Part shown: one piece after another, positions 36,680 to 47,197 of the stretch
Numbering within the stretch: the first letter of the stretch is position 1
Layout of the letters: every line of letters starts with the position of its first letter
Assembly (NCBI RefSeq): GCF_008298015.1
Contig: NZ_VTPX01000012.1
Coordinates: forward strand, 1-64,000
From: Salinicola corii
GTDB taxonomy: Bacteria; Pseudomonadota; Gammaproteobacteria; Pseudomonadales; Halomonadaceae
Direction: 5' to 3'
Length of the DNA: 64,000 nucleotides
Position numbers and translations under genes: made by a program
The notes under the pieces: generated by a model
Told to the model about the DNA's origin: nothing
Seen by the model: the letters and a program-made list of their open reading frames with translations, nothing else
The model's database searches: none

Positions 36680-38233
36680 TCAGTCGTCGATGGGGAGTTC
36701 GCTGGTCGTCAGGCTTCGATGACAGTGCGGTTCGAGAGAAACCACGTAGTGTCCCTCGAATCGGTAGAGCGTGTACCAGGCCCGCCGCACCAGGGGGGCG
36801 AGACTCCCGCACCGGGACTCGAAATCCGTCCGCAGTGCCGTGTTGCTGCTGAATTCGAAGCCCGAGGACAGACCTCTGCGGTAGAGCTCCTGGTAGCCCC
36901 ACCAGTAGTCGTTGTCGAGATAGGGCTGGATCAGCTCGGCTATCATCGGGTACGCGGCGATCGCGTTGCGGGTTGCCCGGGCGTAGGGCAGCGTCCCGTC
37001 GATGAGCAATGGCGCGGCCGAAGGCTGCACGGCGAGATCGTCGATCAGCGTCATGGCAACGTGATCGGCGAGAAGCGCTTGCTGCCTTTGCGCATTGCCG
37101 TAGGCGTAGGTCAGGGTGAGGGGCGTGCCGAGCGCGACCACCAGCAGCGGCCAGCCAATCGTGGACTGGTTGAACAGCGGCCAGCGGGAGCGCCCGAGCC
37201 ACTGCAGCACGCAGAAGAGCAGTCCGGCATAGACCGCGCCGAAGCCCATCATCACTCGCGGCCGCCAGATCGGGTCGGACAGCGCGGACAGAAAGCCGAG
37301 CCCGCCCAGTGGCAGGCTGATCGTGACCAGGGCCATGACGGCCAGGCCCGCCAGATTTCGATGGCGCCATGCCGCGATCCATAGCGTCATCACGGTCACG
37401 GCAGCCAGCGCCATGACGAGCCACCATGTCGGGGTGCCGAGAGTGGTTGCTGCGTAGCGCCAAAATTTCCACGTCTGATCGATCAGGTGACCGGGTAGCT
37501 GATCGAGCGGAGCCAGTTGGCTGTGCTTGATGCTGTAATCGCCGTCAATCAACCACGCGGAAACGACCTTCGAAATCACCAGTGCCATCAAGCCTATGGT
37601 CAGTGCTCCCAGATGCCGGGACCAGTCGGGGCGACCTCGCAGGGAGATACTCAAGGCGACGTGGAAGGCGAGCAGCACGAAGTAGACATTGGCAGCTGGC
37701 TGATAGAATAACAGTGACGCCAGAACGCCGGCGCCTCCGGCCAGCCAGCGGAAGCGTGCCTGCCAGTGTCGATGTTGGCGCGGATCCAGCGCCCAGGCGA
37801 TACCGGCGATGGCGCAGGCGAGAGAGAGCGCCATGGGAAGCGCATCGAAATGATAGGAGAGGTTTTGTAGAAAAAATGGCTGTGCGACGAGAATCAGCAT
37901 CGCAAGCCAGGCGTGACCGGTGTCGAATGCCAGCAGACGGCGTCGCCACAACAGAATGGCCGCGGCGACGGCGGCCAGTCCCAGCCATAGAGGCAGTGGA
38001 GTGAGATCGGCGAGGCGTGGATTGCCATTGAGCAGCAGGGTGACGAGACTGGACAGCGGACGACCGTTGGAAACCCAGCCCATCTCGCCATGGAAACTGC
38101 GCCAGATGTCGTCCCGGTAGAGTCGGTCGGCCTGGATCAGGGGGTAGCTGAAAATGACGAGATACGCCATCATGCCCAGCCAACGTAACCCGGTCGTCGC
38201 GGCCCCTCGATCGAAGTGCGAATCCATGGGCAT
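36680..38233 (-). CDS. GtrII-like membrane glucosyltransferase (Glucos_trans_II type)
   Basis: A 517-residue membrane protein with about nine hydrophobic segments and a long C-terminal periplasmic-looking domain. The first loop RDDIWRSFHGEMGWVSNGRP resembles the conserved loop of serotype-converting Gtr glucosyltransferases that decorate O-antigen from lipid-linked glucose in the periplasm. The usual partners GtrA (flippase) and GtrB (bactoprenol glucosyltransferase) are absent from the window. Its neighbours are a symporter and, divergently, opgG, so periplasmic glucan or surface-glycan modification is an alternative. No signature of recent transfer beyond its isolation is obvious. Confidence 0.65.
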   Translation of the reverse strand: MPMDSHFDRGAATTGLRWLGMMAYLVIFSYPLIQADRLYRDDIWRSFHGEMGWVSNGRPLSSLVTLLLNGNPRLADLTPLPLWLGLAAVAAAILLWRRRLLAFDTGHAWLAMLILVAQPFFLQNLSYHFDALPMALSLACAIAGIAWALDPRQHRHWQARFRWLAGGAGVLASLLFYQPAANVYFVLLAFHVALSISLRGRPDWSRHLGALTIGLMALVISKVVSAWLIDGDYSIKHSQLAPLDQLPGHLIDQTWKFWRYAATTLGTPTWWLVMALAAVTVMTLWIAAWRHRNLAGLAVMALVTISLPLGGLGFLSALSDPIWRPRVMMGFGAVYAGLLFCVLQWLGRSRWPLFNQSTIGWPLLVVALGTPLTLTYAYGNAQRQQALLADHVAMTLIDDLAVQPSAAPLLIDGTLPYARATRNAIAAYPMIAELIQPYLDNDYWWGYQELYRRGLSSGFEFSSNTALRTDFESRCGSLAPLVRRAWYTLYRFEGHYVVSLEPHCHRSLTTSELPIDD

Positions 38234-38524
38234 GCAGCGATCTCATCCGTCGGTGAACCGGGTGCGCTATTCAGTCAGGCAGTCGTGGGTCGACAACGAG
38301 GTCTTCCCGTACCCGCAGTGTAGCGTATGCTAGACTGCGGTGGTACGAAGCAAGGAGGCTTCGCTATCTCGTCGTCCTTCATCGTGAGTTGCGTCCGCTG
38401 CCGGCATTCCTGGTGGCGCGGCTTTATCGGCTCGGCATGGCTGACCGTTTTTTATAGTATCGGTATGCACGGCCTTGAACGCCTCGAGCTCGTTGATATC
38501 GGCCAAGATAGTTATGACAGGAGT

Positions 38525-40114
38525 ATGAGTGTGAGTGCATCGATCCGGCGGAATAACCTTGAAAAACGCAAGGCGCTTCTTCCGGTGGTAGCCCTGACGG
38601 GGTTGCTACTCAGCGGTATCGCCCAAAATGTGTTGGCTTTTGGTTTCGATGATGTCGCGAAGAAAGCCGAGGACCTTTCACAGCAGGGTTACAGTGAACC
38701 TGAACAAAACCTGCCGGAAACGCTGAGCAATCTGGATTATGGTCAGTACGAGCAGATCCAGTACAAGCGCGATCGCGATGTCTGGAGTGGAGACGGGGTG
38801 CCCTTCACCCTGAGCTTTTTCCATGAAGGAATGCATTACAACAGCGCCATACAGCTCCACAGCGTCGATGATCAGGGTGTACACGATTTCGCCTACAATC
38901 CCGATGACTTCACCTTCGGGAATCTGGATATTCCGGATAGCGTCAAGAACGATGACGATCTCGGCATCGCGGGGTTCAAGGTCAATTACGCGCTCAACCA
39001 GGCTGACCGTAAAGACGAGACGATGGTGTTTCTCGGCGCCAGCTACTTCCGTGTCGTCGGCAAGAACCAGGTCTACGGTGTCTCCGGCCGGGGGCTCGCG
39101 GTCGATACCGGGCTCCCTTCCGGCGAAGAGTTTCCTCGTTTCAAGGAGTTCTGGATCGTCAAGCCGAGCAAGACCAGTCAGTACCTGACGATCTTCGCGC
39201 TGCTCGATTCTCCCAGCCTGACCGGGGCCTATCGCTTCGTACTGCGCCCGGGGGCTGACACCGTCGTCGACGTCAAGTCGCGCATCTTCCTGCGTCGTCC
39301 GGTGGAGAAACTGGGCGTGGCACCGCTGACCAGTATGTATCTCTACGGGCCTGAGCAGCCATCATCGACGCTGAACTATCGGCCCGCCATCCACGACTCC
39401 AACGGGTTGCTGATCAGCGACTCTCAGAACGGCTGGACCTGGCGTCCCCTGGCCAATCCGGCGAAGCTGATGATCAACGAGCAGGCCACGCCGCGCCTCC
39501 GGGGCTATGGTCTGATGCAGCGGGATCACCAGTTCGACAGCTATCAGGATCTGGACAGTCGCTATGACCTGCGTCCGAGCGCCTGGATCGAGCCGCAGAA
39601 CGAGTGGGGCGCCGGCAAGGTCGAGTTGATCCAGATCCCGACACCCAACGAAACCAACGACAACATCGTTTCGATGTGGCTGCCGGAAACCGCGCCGCAG
39701 CCGGGCACGCCGCTGGATTACGACTATCGTTTCACCGTGACCAAGGACGAGAGCCGCTACGTCGACCCTGCATTGGCCTGGGTCGACCAGACTCGTCGCT
39801 CTCGTGGCGAAGTGCGCAAAGACAATCTGGTCAGAGAGGCCGACGGTTCCCTGGCGTTCGTGCTGGATTTCAATGGTCCCTCGCTGTCAGGACTCGGTGA
39901 CGACGCAAACGTCAGCGTGCAGGCGAGTGTCGGCGACAACGGTGAACTGGTGGATAGCCATGGCGAACGCAACTCGGCCACGGGTGGCTGGCGAGTCTTT
40001 GTCAAGGTCAAACGCAGTGACAACAGCAAGCCGCTGGACATCCGTGCCTACCTGAATCAAGGCGAGAAGCGGGTTTCCGAAACCTGGTATTACCGGTTGC
40101 CCGCCAATGGCTGA
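38525..40114 (+). CDS. opgG: Glucans biosynthesis protein G (periplasmic)
   Basis: Periplasmic protein required for osmoregulated periplasmic glucan backbone branching or release. From ATG 38525 it is about 529 residues. The signal sequence runs from [15 protein letters not shown] to a cleavage after NVLA, leaving [13 protein letters not shown], which aligns with mature E. coli Mdo[43 protein letters not shown] and [10 protein letters not shown] are strongly conserved. AGGAG at 38519-38523 is 1 nt before the ATG but 7 nt before GTG 38531, which is therefore a likely true start. The stop overlaps opgH by 8 nt. The upstream 38234-38524 gap holds no gene. Confidence 0.95.
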   Translation: MSVSASIRRNNLEKRKALLPVVALTGLLLSGIAQNVLAFGFDDVAKKAEDLSQQGYSEPEQNLPETLSNLDYGQYEQIQYKRDRDVWSGDGVPFTLSFFHEGMHYNSAIQLHSVDDQGVHDFAYNPDDFTFGNLDIPDSVKNDDDLGIAGFKVNYALNQADRKDETMVFLGASYFRVVGKNQVYGVSGRGLAVDTGLPSGEEFPRFKEFWIVKPSKTSQYLTIFALLDSPSLTGAYRFVLRPGADTVVDVKSRIFLRRPVEKLGVAPLTSMYLYGPEQPSSTLNYRPAIHDSNGLLISDSQNGWTWRPLANPAKLMINEQATPRLRGYGLMQRDHQFDSYQDLDSRYDLRPSAWIEPQNEWGAGKVELIQIPTPNETNDNIVSMWLPETAPQPGTPLDYDYRFTVTKDESRYVDPALAWVDQTRRSRGEVRKDNLVREADGSLAFVLDFNGPSLSGLGDDANVSVQASVGDNGELVDSHGERNSATGGWRVFVKVKRSDNSKPLDIRAYLNQGEKRVSETWYYRLPANG

Positions 40115-42605
40115 AGCGACGCCCTCCAAGAAGATGGTGTCAGCCGAGCATTACCTGGAGCGGTTGGCGCTTGAAGCCCAGGATCGGGACGAGCGGCGCA
40201 AGCTGCTCGCCAGCGACCTGGATACCCACGACATGGCGTCGCTGCACGCCGCGTTGGGCGGTGGCGAGGTCGACGAAGACGATCCGGCTGCCAGCTCGGT
40301 AGGCCGCCGTCTGGCCTTGGCCTATGCCGAGCCGCCGCTGGCGCCGCCGGAGATCCTGAGTACCGATGAGCGCGGCATCATCCGTCTGAAGACGGCGCCG
40401 CCGCTGAAGCGGACACCGCTGGCTCCCGAAGGGTGGTCGACCAATCCTTTCGTGCGATTCGGGCAGCGTTTCAAGAGCTGGGCAGGCCGGGGATTTCGGC
40501 GCAAGCATCGGGAGAGTAAACCAGCGCCGCGCTGGCAGATGATAGCGAGCGCGCGCCGCTGGGTGCTGCTGGTACTGATTTTTGGCCAGAGCTTCATCGC
40601 TGCCAACCAGATGCGGACGGTTTTGCCAGGGCAGGGCCAACAGTGGCTCGAGATTACCATCCTGGCGTTGTTCGTGCTCCTGTTCGCCTGGGTATCCGCG
40701 GGTTTCTGGACTGCGCTGATGGGCTTCTTCCAGCTGCTTCGTGGTCGCGACCGCTATGCTATTGACTCCGAAATTGGTGATGAGCCGATCCCTGAGGATG
40801 CGCGTACCGCGCTGCTGGTTCCCATCTGTAACGAGGACGTTCCGCGGGTCTTCGCCGGTGTCCGAGCGACCATCGAGTCGTTGCGCCAAAGCGGTAATGG
40901 TCAGCACTTCGACGTGTTCATCCTGAGCGATACGTTCGATCCCGATATCGCGATCCAGGAAACTCATGCGTGGTTGGCGTTGTGTCGTGATCTGGAGGCG
41001 TTCGGCCAAGTCTTTTACCGTCGACGCCAGCGCCGCGTGAAACGCAAGAGCGGCAACCTCGACGATTTTTGTCGCCGCTGGGGAGCGCTCTACCGCTACA
41101 TGCTGGTACTGGACGCTGATAGCGTGATGAGTGGTGCCTGTCTGACTCGCCTGGTTCAGATGATGGAAGCGCATCCGGATGCCGGCATCGTGCAGACCGC
41201 GCCCCGGGCTTCCGGCCGATTGAACCTCTACGCTCGCATGCAGCAGTTCGCGACCCGTGTCTACGGACCTCTGTTTACCGCTGGGCTGCACTTCTGGCAG
41301 CTCGGTGAATCGCACTACTGGGGGCACAACGCCATCATCCGCATGGCGCCATTCATGCGCCATTGCATGTTGGCACCGTTGCCTGGTAAGGGCTCGATGT
41401 CCGGGGAAATCCTTTCTCATGACTTCGTCGAAGCAGCACTGATGCGACGTGCCGGCTGGGGTGTTTGGATCGCCTACGAGCTGGATGGCAGTTACGAGGA
41501 GATGCCGCCGAATTTGCTCGACGAGCTCAATCGGGATCGGCGCTGGTGTCATGGCAATCTGATGAATTTCAGGCTGTTTCTCTCCAAAGGTATTCATCCC
41601 GTCCATCGCGCCGTGTTCCTGACGGGGCTGATGTCCTACATCTCCGCACCGCTCTGGTGTCTGTTCCTGGTACTGTCGACGGCCTTGCTCGCCGTTCACA
41701 CGCTGAGTACGCCCAATTATTTCCCCGAACCGGGAATGATGTTTCCGGTGTGGCCTCAGTGGAATCCGACGCTGGCCGTTGGACTGTTCGGTGCTACCGC
41801 GACGCTGCTGTTCCTGCCCAAGGTGTTGAGCGTAATCCTGGTGTGGGTTCAGGGAAGCCGCCAGTTCGGCGGGCCCCTAAAGGTATTGGCGAGCATGGTT
41901 CTGGAGTCGCTGTTCTCGATGGCGTTGGCTCCTGTGCGCATGCTGTTCCACACGCGTTTCGTGCTGACCTCGATCATGGGATGGGCGATCCAGTGGCGAT
42001 CGCCGTCACGCGAAAACAGCGACACTACTTGGGGCGATGCGATTCGCAATCACTGGAGCCAGACCGTCATTGGCGCCGTCTGGGCGGTGGGTGTCTACTT
42101 CATGGAGCCAACGTTTCTGTGGTGGCTGTCGCCCATCGTGGGGGCGATGATGATCTCGATACCGGTATCCGCGCTGTCCAGCCGTGTGTCTCTCGGCAGC
42201 GTCTGTTTCCGCGCGCGACTGTTTCGGATTCCCGAGGAGACCCATCCGCCACGCGTGCTGCGCAGGATGGTGCGTCATCTGGGCAGGATGAACGCGGCCG
42301 CCCCGACGCCGAATTTCATCCAAATAGTGGTGGACCCGGTGTCGAATGCACTGGCGACCGCGCTCGGCACCTCGCGGCATGCCCATGCCGAGCCGCTGAA
42401 GCGACGACGCCACGAGCGTGTGAGTCAGGCGCTCAAGCAGGGGCCGGCCTCGATGAACAACCTCGAGCGCCTGGCGTTCCTGGATGATCCGGTGATGCTG
42501 TCCCAATTGCACTGGAGAGTCTGGGGTGATGCCGATGCTCATCAGGGCTGGCACGAGCACGGCTTGCCCTCGAGAGCTTCTTTGCGGGTGCCGGCGTTCG
42601 GTTGA
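40107..42605 (+). CDS. opgH: Glucans biosynthesis glucosyltransferase H
   Basis: Inner-membrane family 2 glucosyltransferase that makes and translocates the beta-1,2-glucan backbone from UDP-glucose, with acyl carrier protein as a known partner in E. coli. It is 832 residues (E. coli 847), with a cytoplasmic N-terminus, membrane helices near residue 150 and 190, a GT2 domain containing [28 protein letters not shown] and [15 protein letters not shown] plus [12 protein letters not shown] (the QxxRW-type site), and a C-terminal helix bundle. It is translationally coupled to opgG. OpgGH glucans matter for osmotic adaptation and envelope homeostasis. Confidence 0.96.
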   Translation: MAEATPSKKMVSAEHYLERLALEAQDRDERRKLLASDLDTHDMASLHAALGGGEVDEDDPAASSVGRRLALAYAEPPLAPPEILSTDERGIIRLKTAPPLKRTPLAPEGWSTNPFVRFGQRFKSWAGRGFRRKHRESKPAPRWQMIASARRWVLLVLIFGQSFIAANQMRTVLPGQGQQWLEITILALFVLLFAWVSAGFWTALMGFFQLLRGRDRYAIDSEIGDEPIPEDARTALLVPICNEDVPRVFAGVRATIESLRQSGNGQHFDVFILSDTFDPDIAIQETHAWLALCRDLEAFGQVFYRRRQRRVKRKSGNLDDFCRRWGALYRYMLVLDADSVMSGACLTRLVQMMEAHPDAGIVQTAPRASGRLNLYARMQQFATRVYGPLFTAGLHFWQLGESHYWGHNAIIRMAPFMRHCMLAPLPGKGSMSGEILSHDFVEAALMRRAGWGVWIAYELDGSYEEMPPNLLDELNRDRRWCHGNLMNFRLFLSKGIHPVHRAVFLTGLMSYISAPLWCLFLVLSTALLAVHTLSTPNYFPEPGMMFPVWPQWNPTLAVGLFGATATLLFLPKVLSVILVWVQGSRQFGGPLKVLASMVLESLFSMALAPVRMLFHTRFVLTSIMGWAIQWRSPSRENSDTTWGDAIRNHWSQTVIGAVWAVGVYFMEPTFLWWLSPIVGAMMISIPVSALSSRVSLGSVCFRARLFRIPEETHPPRVLRRMVRHLGRMNAAAPTPNFIQIVVDPVSNALATALGTSRHAHAEPLKRRRHERVSQALKQGPASMNNLERLAFLDDPVMLSQLHWRVWGDADAHQGWHEHGLPSRASLRVPAFG

Positions 42606-42763
42606 TATGGCAGGTGCCTTGCGTCGGTGCCGCCATGCGGGACGAAAGTCGCCTCGTTTGCTTGATAAGCATCGAAGATTCGTCGATTGATGACTACGCT
42701 TGAATAAAGCGGTATCGAACTGCTTGTCGGTTATTCATCCGAAGGGAATCAAGGAGTAAGACT

Positions 42764-43006
42764 ATGGGCTTTATCTTGTGGCTGATCATTGGCGGCATCG
42801 CCGGCTGGATTGCCGGGAAAGTCATGCGCGGCGGCGGTTTCGGGATCCTGGGCAATATCGTTGTCGGCATCGTCGGCGCCGTGATCGGTGGCTTCCTGTT
42901 CAGCCTGCTGGGGCTATCGTCGAACGGGCTGATTGGATCACTGGTTGTTGCGACCATTGGTGCGATCATCCTGTTGTGGATCGTTGCCAAGGTCAAGAAG
43001 GCCTAG
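42764..43006 (+). CDS. GlsB/YeaQ/YmgE-family small membrane protein
   Basis: An 80-residue protein with three glycine-rich membrane segments: ILWLIIGGIAGWIAGKVMRG, NIVVGIVGAVIGGFLF and LIGSLVVATIGAIILLWIVA, ending VKKA. This is the transglycosylase-associated (GlsB/YeaQ/YmgE) family, often RpoS-dependent and stress-induced but without proven biochemistry. Its ribosome site AAGGAG is well placed (CAAGGAGTAAGACT before the ATG). It lies about 160 nt after opgH and is likely separately transcribed. A hairpin follows at 43060. Confidence 0.9.
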   Translation: MGFILWLIIGGIAGWIAGKVMRGGGFGILGNIVVGIVGAVIGGFLFSLLGLSSNGLIGSLVVATIGAIILLWIVAKVKKA

Positions 43007-43059
43007 CATGATCCAATCAATGGCATTGATCGGCCTCGCTGATCGACTGCCATGACGGG

Positions 43060-43081
43060 CGGCCGCGCTTCTGCGCGGCCG
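43060..43081 (+). terminator. GC-rich hairpin after the GlsB-like gene
   Basis: CGGCCGCGC, loop TTCT, GCGCGGCCG, followed by TCTCGTT. The U-tract is poor, so the terminator call is moderate; position 54 nt after the stop fits. Confidence 0.55.
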
Positions 43082-43187
43082 TCTCGTTGGAAGGATCGGT
43101 GCGACGCCACCGCGATGAGCCGATGACGTGTTTACCGGATGGAATCAGGTACACTAGCGCCTTTTGACGGCCAGAGATCTGCAACGG

Positions 43188-44468
43188 ATGCTTGATTCAT
43201 CGACCGCCACGCGCAAAGAACGCTTCATCGGGCTCGAATGGCTGCGTTTCCTGCTCGGCCTCTATATCGTCATTTTCCACACGCTCCATAATTATCCTTC
43301 CATACGCGAATGGTCGCACTACGTGACCGATATCGGGTTCTTCTCGACCAGTGCCTTCTTCGTGCTATCCGGCTTTCTGCTGACGCATGTCTATCTCGAC
43401 TCGTCCTGCCAGATGCGCGAGCCACCCAAAAGCTTCTGGCTGAAACGCTTTTCGAATCTCTACCCTATTCATATCGGATCGTTGATCCTCGCCATGTCGG
43501 TGTCGGCGCTGGTCGGCTATCTGGCAATCGCGCCAGGGGATAGCGACATCTCGCTGAGATTCGTAGTCTACGACGTCAATAACGATATCGGTCAGCTCGA
43601 CTGGAAAAGCCTCAATCACACCATGGGGTCGCTGGAAACCGGCATCAATCTGCTGCTCAACTTGACACTGCTGCATGCCTGGAACCCGCTGTATCTGACC
43701 TTCAATCCGCCGTCCTGGTCGATTTCGGCGCTGTTCTTCTTCTATCTGACATTCCCATGGTTGGCGCCTCGGTTGCGTCGGGTGCTGCACCCCCGTCGCG
43801 CCATACTGTTGGTCAATGTGATCTATCTGATTCCGCCGCTGTATGTGATCCTGACGACTGACTACGGCGTGCCGGAAACTGGCATTCTGCATCGCAATCC
43901 GTTGATTCGCCTTCCCGAATTCGCCGCCGGAATTTTGCTCTGCGCCTTCTATGCGCAGCGTAAGGCGCAAGGTCGGTTGATGTCTTCTGGCCAGTGTTGC
44001 CTGACGCTGCTGGCCGTTGCGGCGAGTGTCGTGGCCGCGGTCTATCTGTTGGGGTTGGGGCACGCGTGGTATTACGCCCTGCACAATGGCTTGTTGCTGC
44101 CGGCCCAGTTGGCACTGATCTACGTGGCGGCGCACTGGGGGGAACCGCGTAGCCCTCGACTGATGCGTTGGGCGTCCAGGCTGGGAGGCGCATCGCTGCC
44201 GATGTTCGCGCTGCATGTGCCTCTCTATGCGGTTTTTTCGCGCGTCGAGCGCGTGCTTTCCGGCGATCCTGGCTTGTGTCTGACGGATTTCAGGGGGTGC
44301 CTGACGGCGGCGGGAGAGTTGCACCTGTGGCTCTACCCGTTTTTCCTGATTCTGACCGTGCTGTTCTGTGTGCTCTTCCAGGAGCAGTTCGTGGTGCGGG
44401 TCAGAAAATTCCTGCTACGTCATCTGCTGGGCAAGCCCCCGCTCGCTCGTACCGAGAAGATGAGCTGA
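43188..44468 (+). CDS. Acyltransferase-3 family membrane protein, candidate OpgC
   Basis: About 426 residues from ATG 43188 (the open frame starts 24 nt earlier). It has around ten membrane helices. The acyltransferase-3 R-X10-H signature is present in RFLLGLYIVIFHT, followed by STSAFFVLSGFLLTHVYL and FWLKRFSNLYPIHI. Such enzymes move acyl groups from the cytoplasm to periplasmic sugars. In E. coli OpgC (same family) succinylates periplasmic glucans and is encoded beside opgGH, so modification of the OpgGH product is a reasonable inference. O-antigen acetylation (OafA type) is the alternative. TACACT at 43150-43155 may be its -10 element. Confidence 0.75.
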   Translation: MLDSSTATRKERFIGLEWLRFLLGLYIVIFHTLHNYPSIREWSHYVTDIGFFSTSAFFVLSGFLLTHVYLDSSCQMREPPKSFWLKRFSNLYPIHIGSLILAMSVSALVGYLAIAPGDSDISLRFVVYDVNNDIGQLDWKSLNHTMGSLETGINLLLNLTLLHAWNPLYLTFNPPSWSISALFFFYLTFPWLAPRLRRVLHPRRAILLVNVIYLIPPLYVILTTDYGVPETGILHRNPLIRLPEFAAGILLCAFYAQRKAQGRLMSSGQCCLTLLAVAASVVAAVYLLGLGHAWYYALHNGLLLPAQLALIYVAAHWGEPRSPRLMRWASRLGGASLPMFALHVPLYAVFSRVERVLSGDPGLCLTDFRGCLTAAGELHLWLYPFFLILTVLFCVLFQEQFVVRVRKFLLRHLLGKPPLARTEKMS

Positions 44469-44599
44469 CATTCGGTGCTCGATCGCGCGTTGGCCATCGG
44501 CGCGCGACGACCTTTCCGTTATACTATGCCGCCGCAAGCGCACTGCCTCGAGCCACTCCGCAGTCAGCGCAAGCCGTCTCTCGTAGCACGAGGTTTCTC

Positions 44600-47056
44600 T
44601 TGAGCGAACTTCTCGTCCCGTGGTGGGCCCAGCAACTGACGCTGTGTGGCTGGCCCCTTGTCAGCGATCCCCGACTGGCGCTTGGTGCCGAGCAGGCGCG
44701 TGTTCGCCTGCAGTCGCTAGGGGTCGAAGGGCGCGACGAATTTGCCTGGCGCTTGTGGGAGAGCGGCGCCGATACACAGTCGCCATCGTTCACCTGGTTG
44801 GCGGCACTGGAGTTGCTCGCGCTGGGGAGTGCGGCAAATTGGGTTCGACCTTCCTGTGCCGATGCCTGGCTTGTCATGTTGGCCCGGAGCATCGTCGCGC
44901 AGGCCCCTACGCTCAAGACTTGGCTGCAATCGCTCGCTTCCCTGAACGATCCGGCTCTGGATGCCGCCGGGCGCGAGCTTCTGGCTCGGGAGCGCCAGCA
45001 GCGGGGCGTTTCTTGGCTTGCGCTTCGTCATCGTCTCAAATCCGCCTACCCATCTGCGCCACGGGATTCAACCGGACTCTACTCTCTCCAGTCCCGGTTG
45101 GTCGATCTCTGGCCGGACGACCTGTGGCGGGCCAGGGCGGCCATTGCGCCGGTGCTTGCCTGGCCGGTCGATATCTCTCTCGACGAGCAGCGACAATACC
45201 GGACATTATTGCGCGAACAGGACGACGTGGGTGGACGTGAAGAGCTCATATCGTTGCTGTTCTGGCTCGCGGGACAGGGGCATCGATATGGGTGGGAACT
45301 GGATGCCGCCCGGATGGCACGTCAGCGCCCCGAGGCGCAGCTCGAGTGGCTCTCGGGGTTAAACGATCAGCACGATTACGGTCGGGTGCTGCTGGGTTTT
45401 GTAGCCGATGCGGAACCGCTGGACTGGGCCGCTTGGGACTGGTTCCGGCTTGTCGATCAGGCGTACCTTGGCCATTGTGCCGGGTGGCTCACGACGGAGG
45501 AGGCGGAGAGGTTCGCGGGTCATGGCATCGATCTCCTGCAACAGCGCTACGCGGACTGGGAGGCAGCGGCTCGGGCGTATCAACGGGGGCGCAGCCTGTT
45601 CGAGGGGCGGGATCTGCGGGCGGTCTTCGACAAGGAGTGGAGTGGCCTGCTCTCCGCCGATACGAGTCCATGGGCGTTACCCCTCGCCGACATGCTTGAA
45701 GAGACGCAGCGCGAGTCGGCACGTGAGTTCGCTCGACAGCATCGGGGAGACCCCGGCAGTTGGGTGTTGAGCGTCGCCTCGATCCGCGACCCGGATTTGA
45801 TCCACCGTCGGTCCCTGAGCGAACCGCTGGGACCGGAAAGGGTCCAGGAGGCGGAGCGCTACCTCGAAGATGTTCTGGGCCTGCGCCGGGAAGAGGGGGC
45901 TGCGGGACTGGCTAGGTTCTGGATACCGGCTCAGGCGCATCATCTCAACCAACTAGCCGCCGACTCCCGCCATGCCGCCGGCCGCCGGTCATCGCCGGGA
46001 GCATCGCGGCGATTGCCCGTTTGCGCGGATCACGCGGCAACGATCACGATGGCGGAAAAGTACGCGTTCTATCTGGTGATGGCGTCGGACAGTGGCCGCT
46101 ATTCTCCCATCGAAATCGAGACGCTGGCGCAGTCGCTGTGCGATGTACTGAGTCGCTTCTATCGCGACGCCGAAAGGATGCTGTCGGCATGGCAAGTCTG
46201 GGAAACCGTCCTGAGCGAGGATGAAACGCCGGATGAAGTCTCTTTGGCGGATGACATCGCTTGGCACCGGTGCGATCCCGGCTCCCCCTTCCACTGGCTG
46301 ACCCCGTCGCGGTCGCTGACGTGGCTCGAGCCGGGTATACGGCCGACTCTGGCGCGGTTCACGGCGATCTCGCTGGCAGGGCCGCTCAATGAAGCGCTAT
46401 GGCAGGCGCCGCAGCCGTTGGCGCCGCAAGACAGAGAGGCGCTGGGGGAGTGGATAGAGCACCAGTATGCGCTGCAGGGGGGCTCGGGCCTGGTCGATTT
46501 TCTGGATTTTTTGACAGAGGCGGGAGACCGTCAGGACTATCAGATCAACTATGCGCCTTACACACTGAATCGCACTCGTCTGGAAGCGGAAATCGCGATT
46601 CTCGAATCGGGAGAGTGCGTGGAAGAAGACCGCGTCCATTTGATGCGGCTGAAGCACGTGCGGGACAACGCCTGTCGCTGCAACGATCAGGACATGACGG
46701 CCTGGGATATCGCGCAACTAGTGGATCTGGCGCTGGCTGGCAGACAGCTCGACTGGCTCGACGAGGACCGCCTGTCGCATTATCTAGACGCCGCCATGCG
46801 CCTGGCGGAGCGCCATTACAGCAGTTGGCGGGATTATGCCGAGGGATTATATAGCGGCTTTGGGTTCTTCATGGATGATACCCCCGAACGCGAGGCTTTT
46901 CTGCTGCGCTTCCGGGAAGCGCTCAGCGCATGGCTGGAAGCCGAGCCGCTGTTGGCCGGTGCGTGGGCAAGTCTCGATTTTCCGGGCAGTCCCATGACGC
47001 ACTGGACATCTCTTCATGTCGACATCCTCCCCGGCGAACCCCACCGTTTACATTAA
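44600..47056 (+). CDS. Large DUF1266-like protein with two repeats (YbeU/YbeR-related)
   Basis: About 818 residues from TTG 44600, chosen because CGAGG lies about 8 nt upstream and because the frame further upstream overlaps the acyltransferase. No signal peptide or membrane helix. Two related segments are visible. Residues about 280-340 include WFRLVDQAYLGHCAGWLTTE, and about 710-775 read AWDIAQLVDLALAGRQLDWL, each followed by a YADW/YSSW element and a G-F or G-R turn. This pattern resembles DUF1266, seen in E. coli YbeU/YbeR next to djlB. Function unknown. The Arg/Ala-rich stretch near residues 455-475 could be a linker or hide paired frameshifts. Confidence 0.65.
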   Translation: MSELLVPWWAQQLTLCGWPLVSDPRLALGAEQARVRLQSLGVEGRDEFAWRLWESGADTQSPSFTWLAALELLALGSAANWVRPSCADAWLVMLARSIVAQAPTLKTWLQSLASLNDPALDAAGRELLARERQQRGVSWLALRHRLKSAYPSAPRDSTGLYSLQSRLVDLWPDDLWRARAAIAPVLAWPVDISLDEQRQYRTLLREQDDVGGREELISLLFWLAGQGHRYGWELDAARMARQRPEAQLEWLSGLNDQHDYGRVLLGFVADAEPLDWAAWDWFRLVDQAYLGHCAGWLTTEEAERFAGHGIDLLQQRYADWEAAARAYQRGRSLFEGRDLRAVFDKEWSGLLSADTSPWALPLADMLEETQRESAREFARQHRGDPGSWVLSVASIRDPDLIHRRSLSEPLGPERVQEAERYLEDVLGLRREEGAAGLARFWIPAQAHHLNQLAADSRHAAGRRSSPGASRRLPVCADHAATITMAEKYAFYLVMASDSGRYSPIEIETLAQSLCDVLSRFYRDAERMLSAWQVWETVLSEDETPDEVSLADDIAWHRCDPGSPFHWLTPSRSLTWLEPGIRPTLARFTAISLAGPLNEALWQAPQPLAPQDREALGEWIEHQYALQGGSGLVDFLDFLTEAGDRQDYQINYAPYTLNRTRLEAEIAILESGECVEEDRVHLMRLKHVRDNACRCNDQDMTAWDIAQLVDLALAGRQLDWLDEDRLSHYLDAAMRLAERHYSSWRDYAEGLYSGFGFFMDDTPEREAFLLRFREALSAWLEAEPLLAGAWASLDFPGSPMTHWTSLHVDILPGEPHRLH

Positions 47057-47197
47057 CGCTGTTCATTAACCGAGAACACTCGCCAAAGCGTTTTCGATGA
47101 CATATGATCTTCGCTGCGCTACGTCCACTGGAAAGAGGGCGTGGCTTTTTTCTGTTCGATTGATCGATGATTCGAGCCCAATACAGGCCGTTATGGC

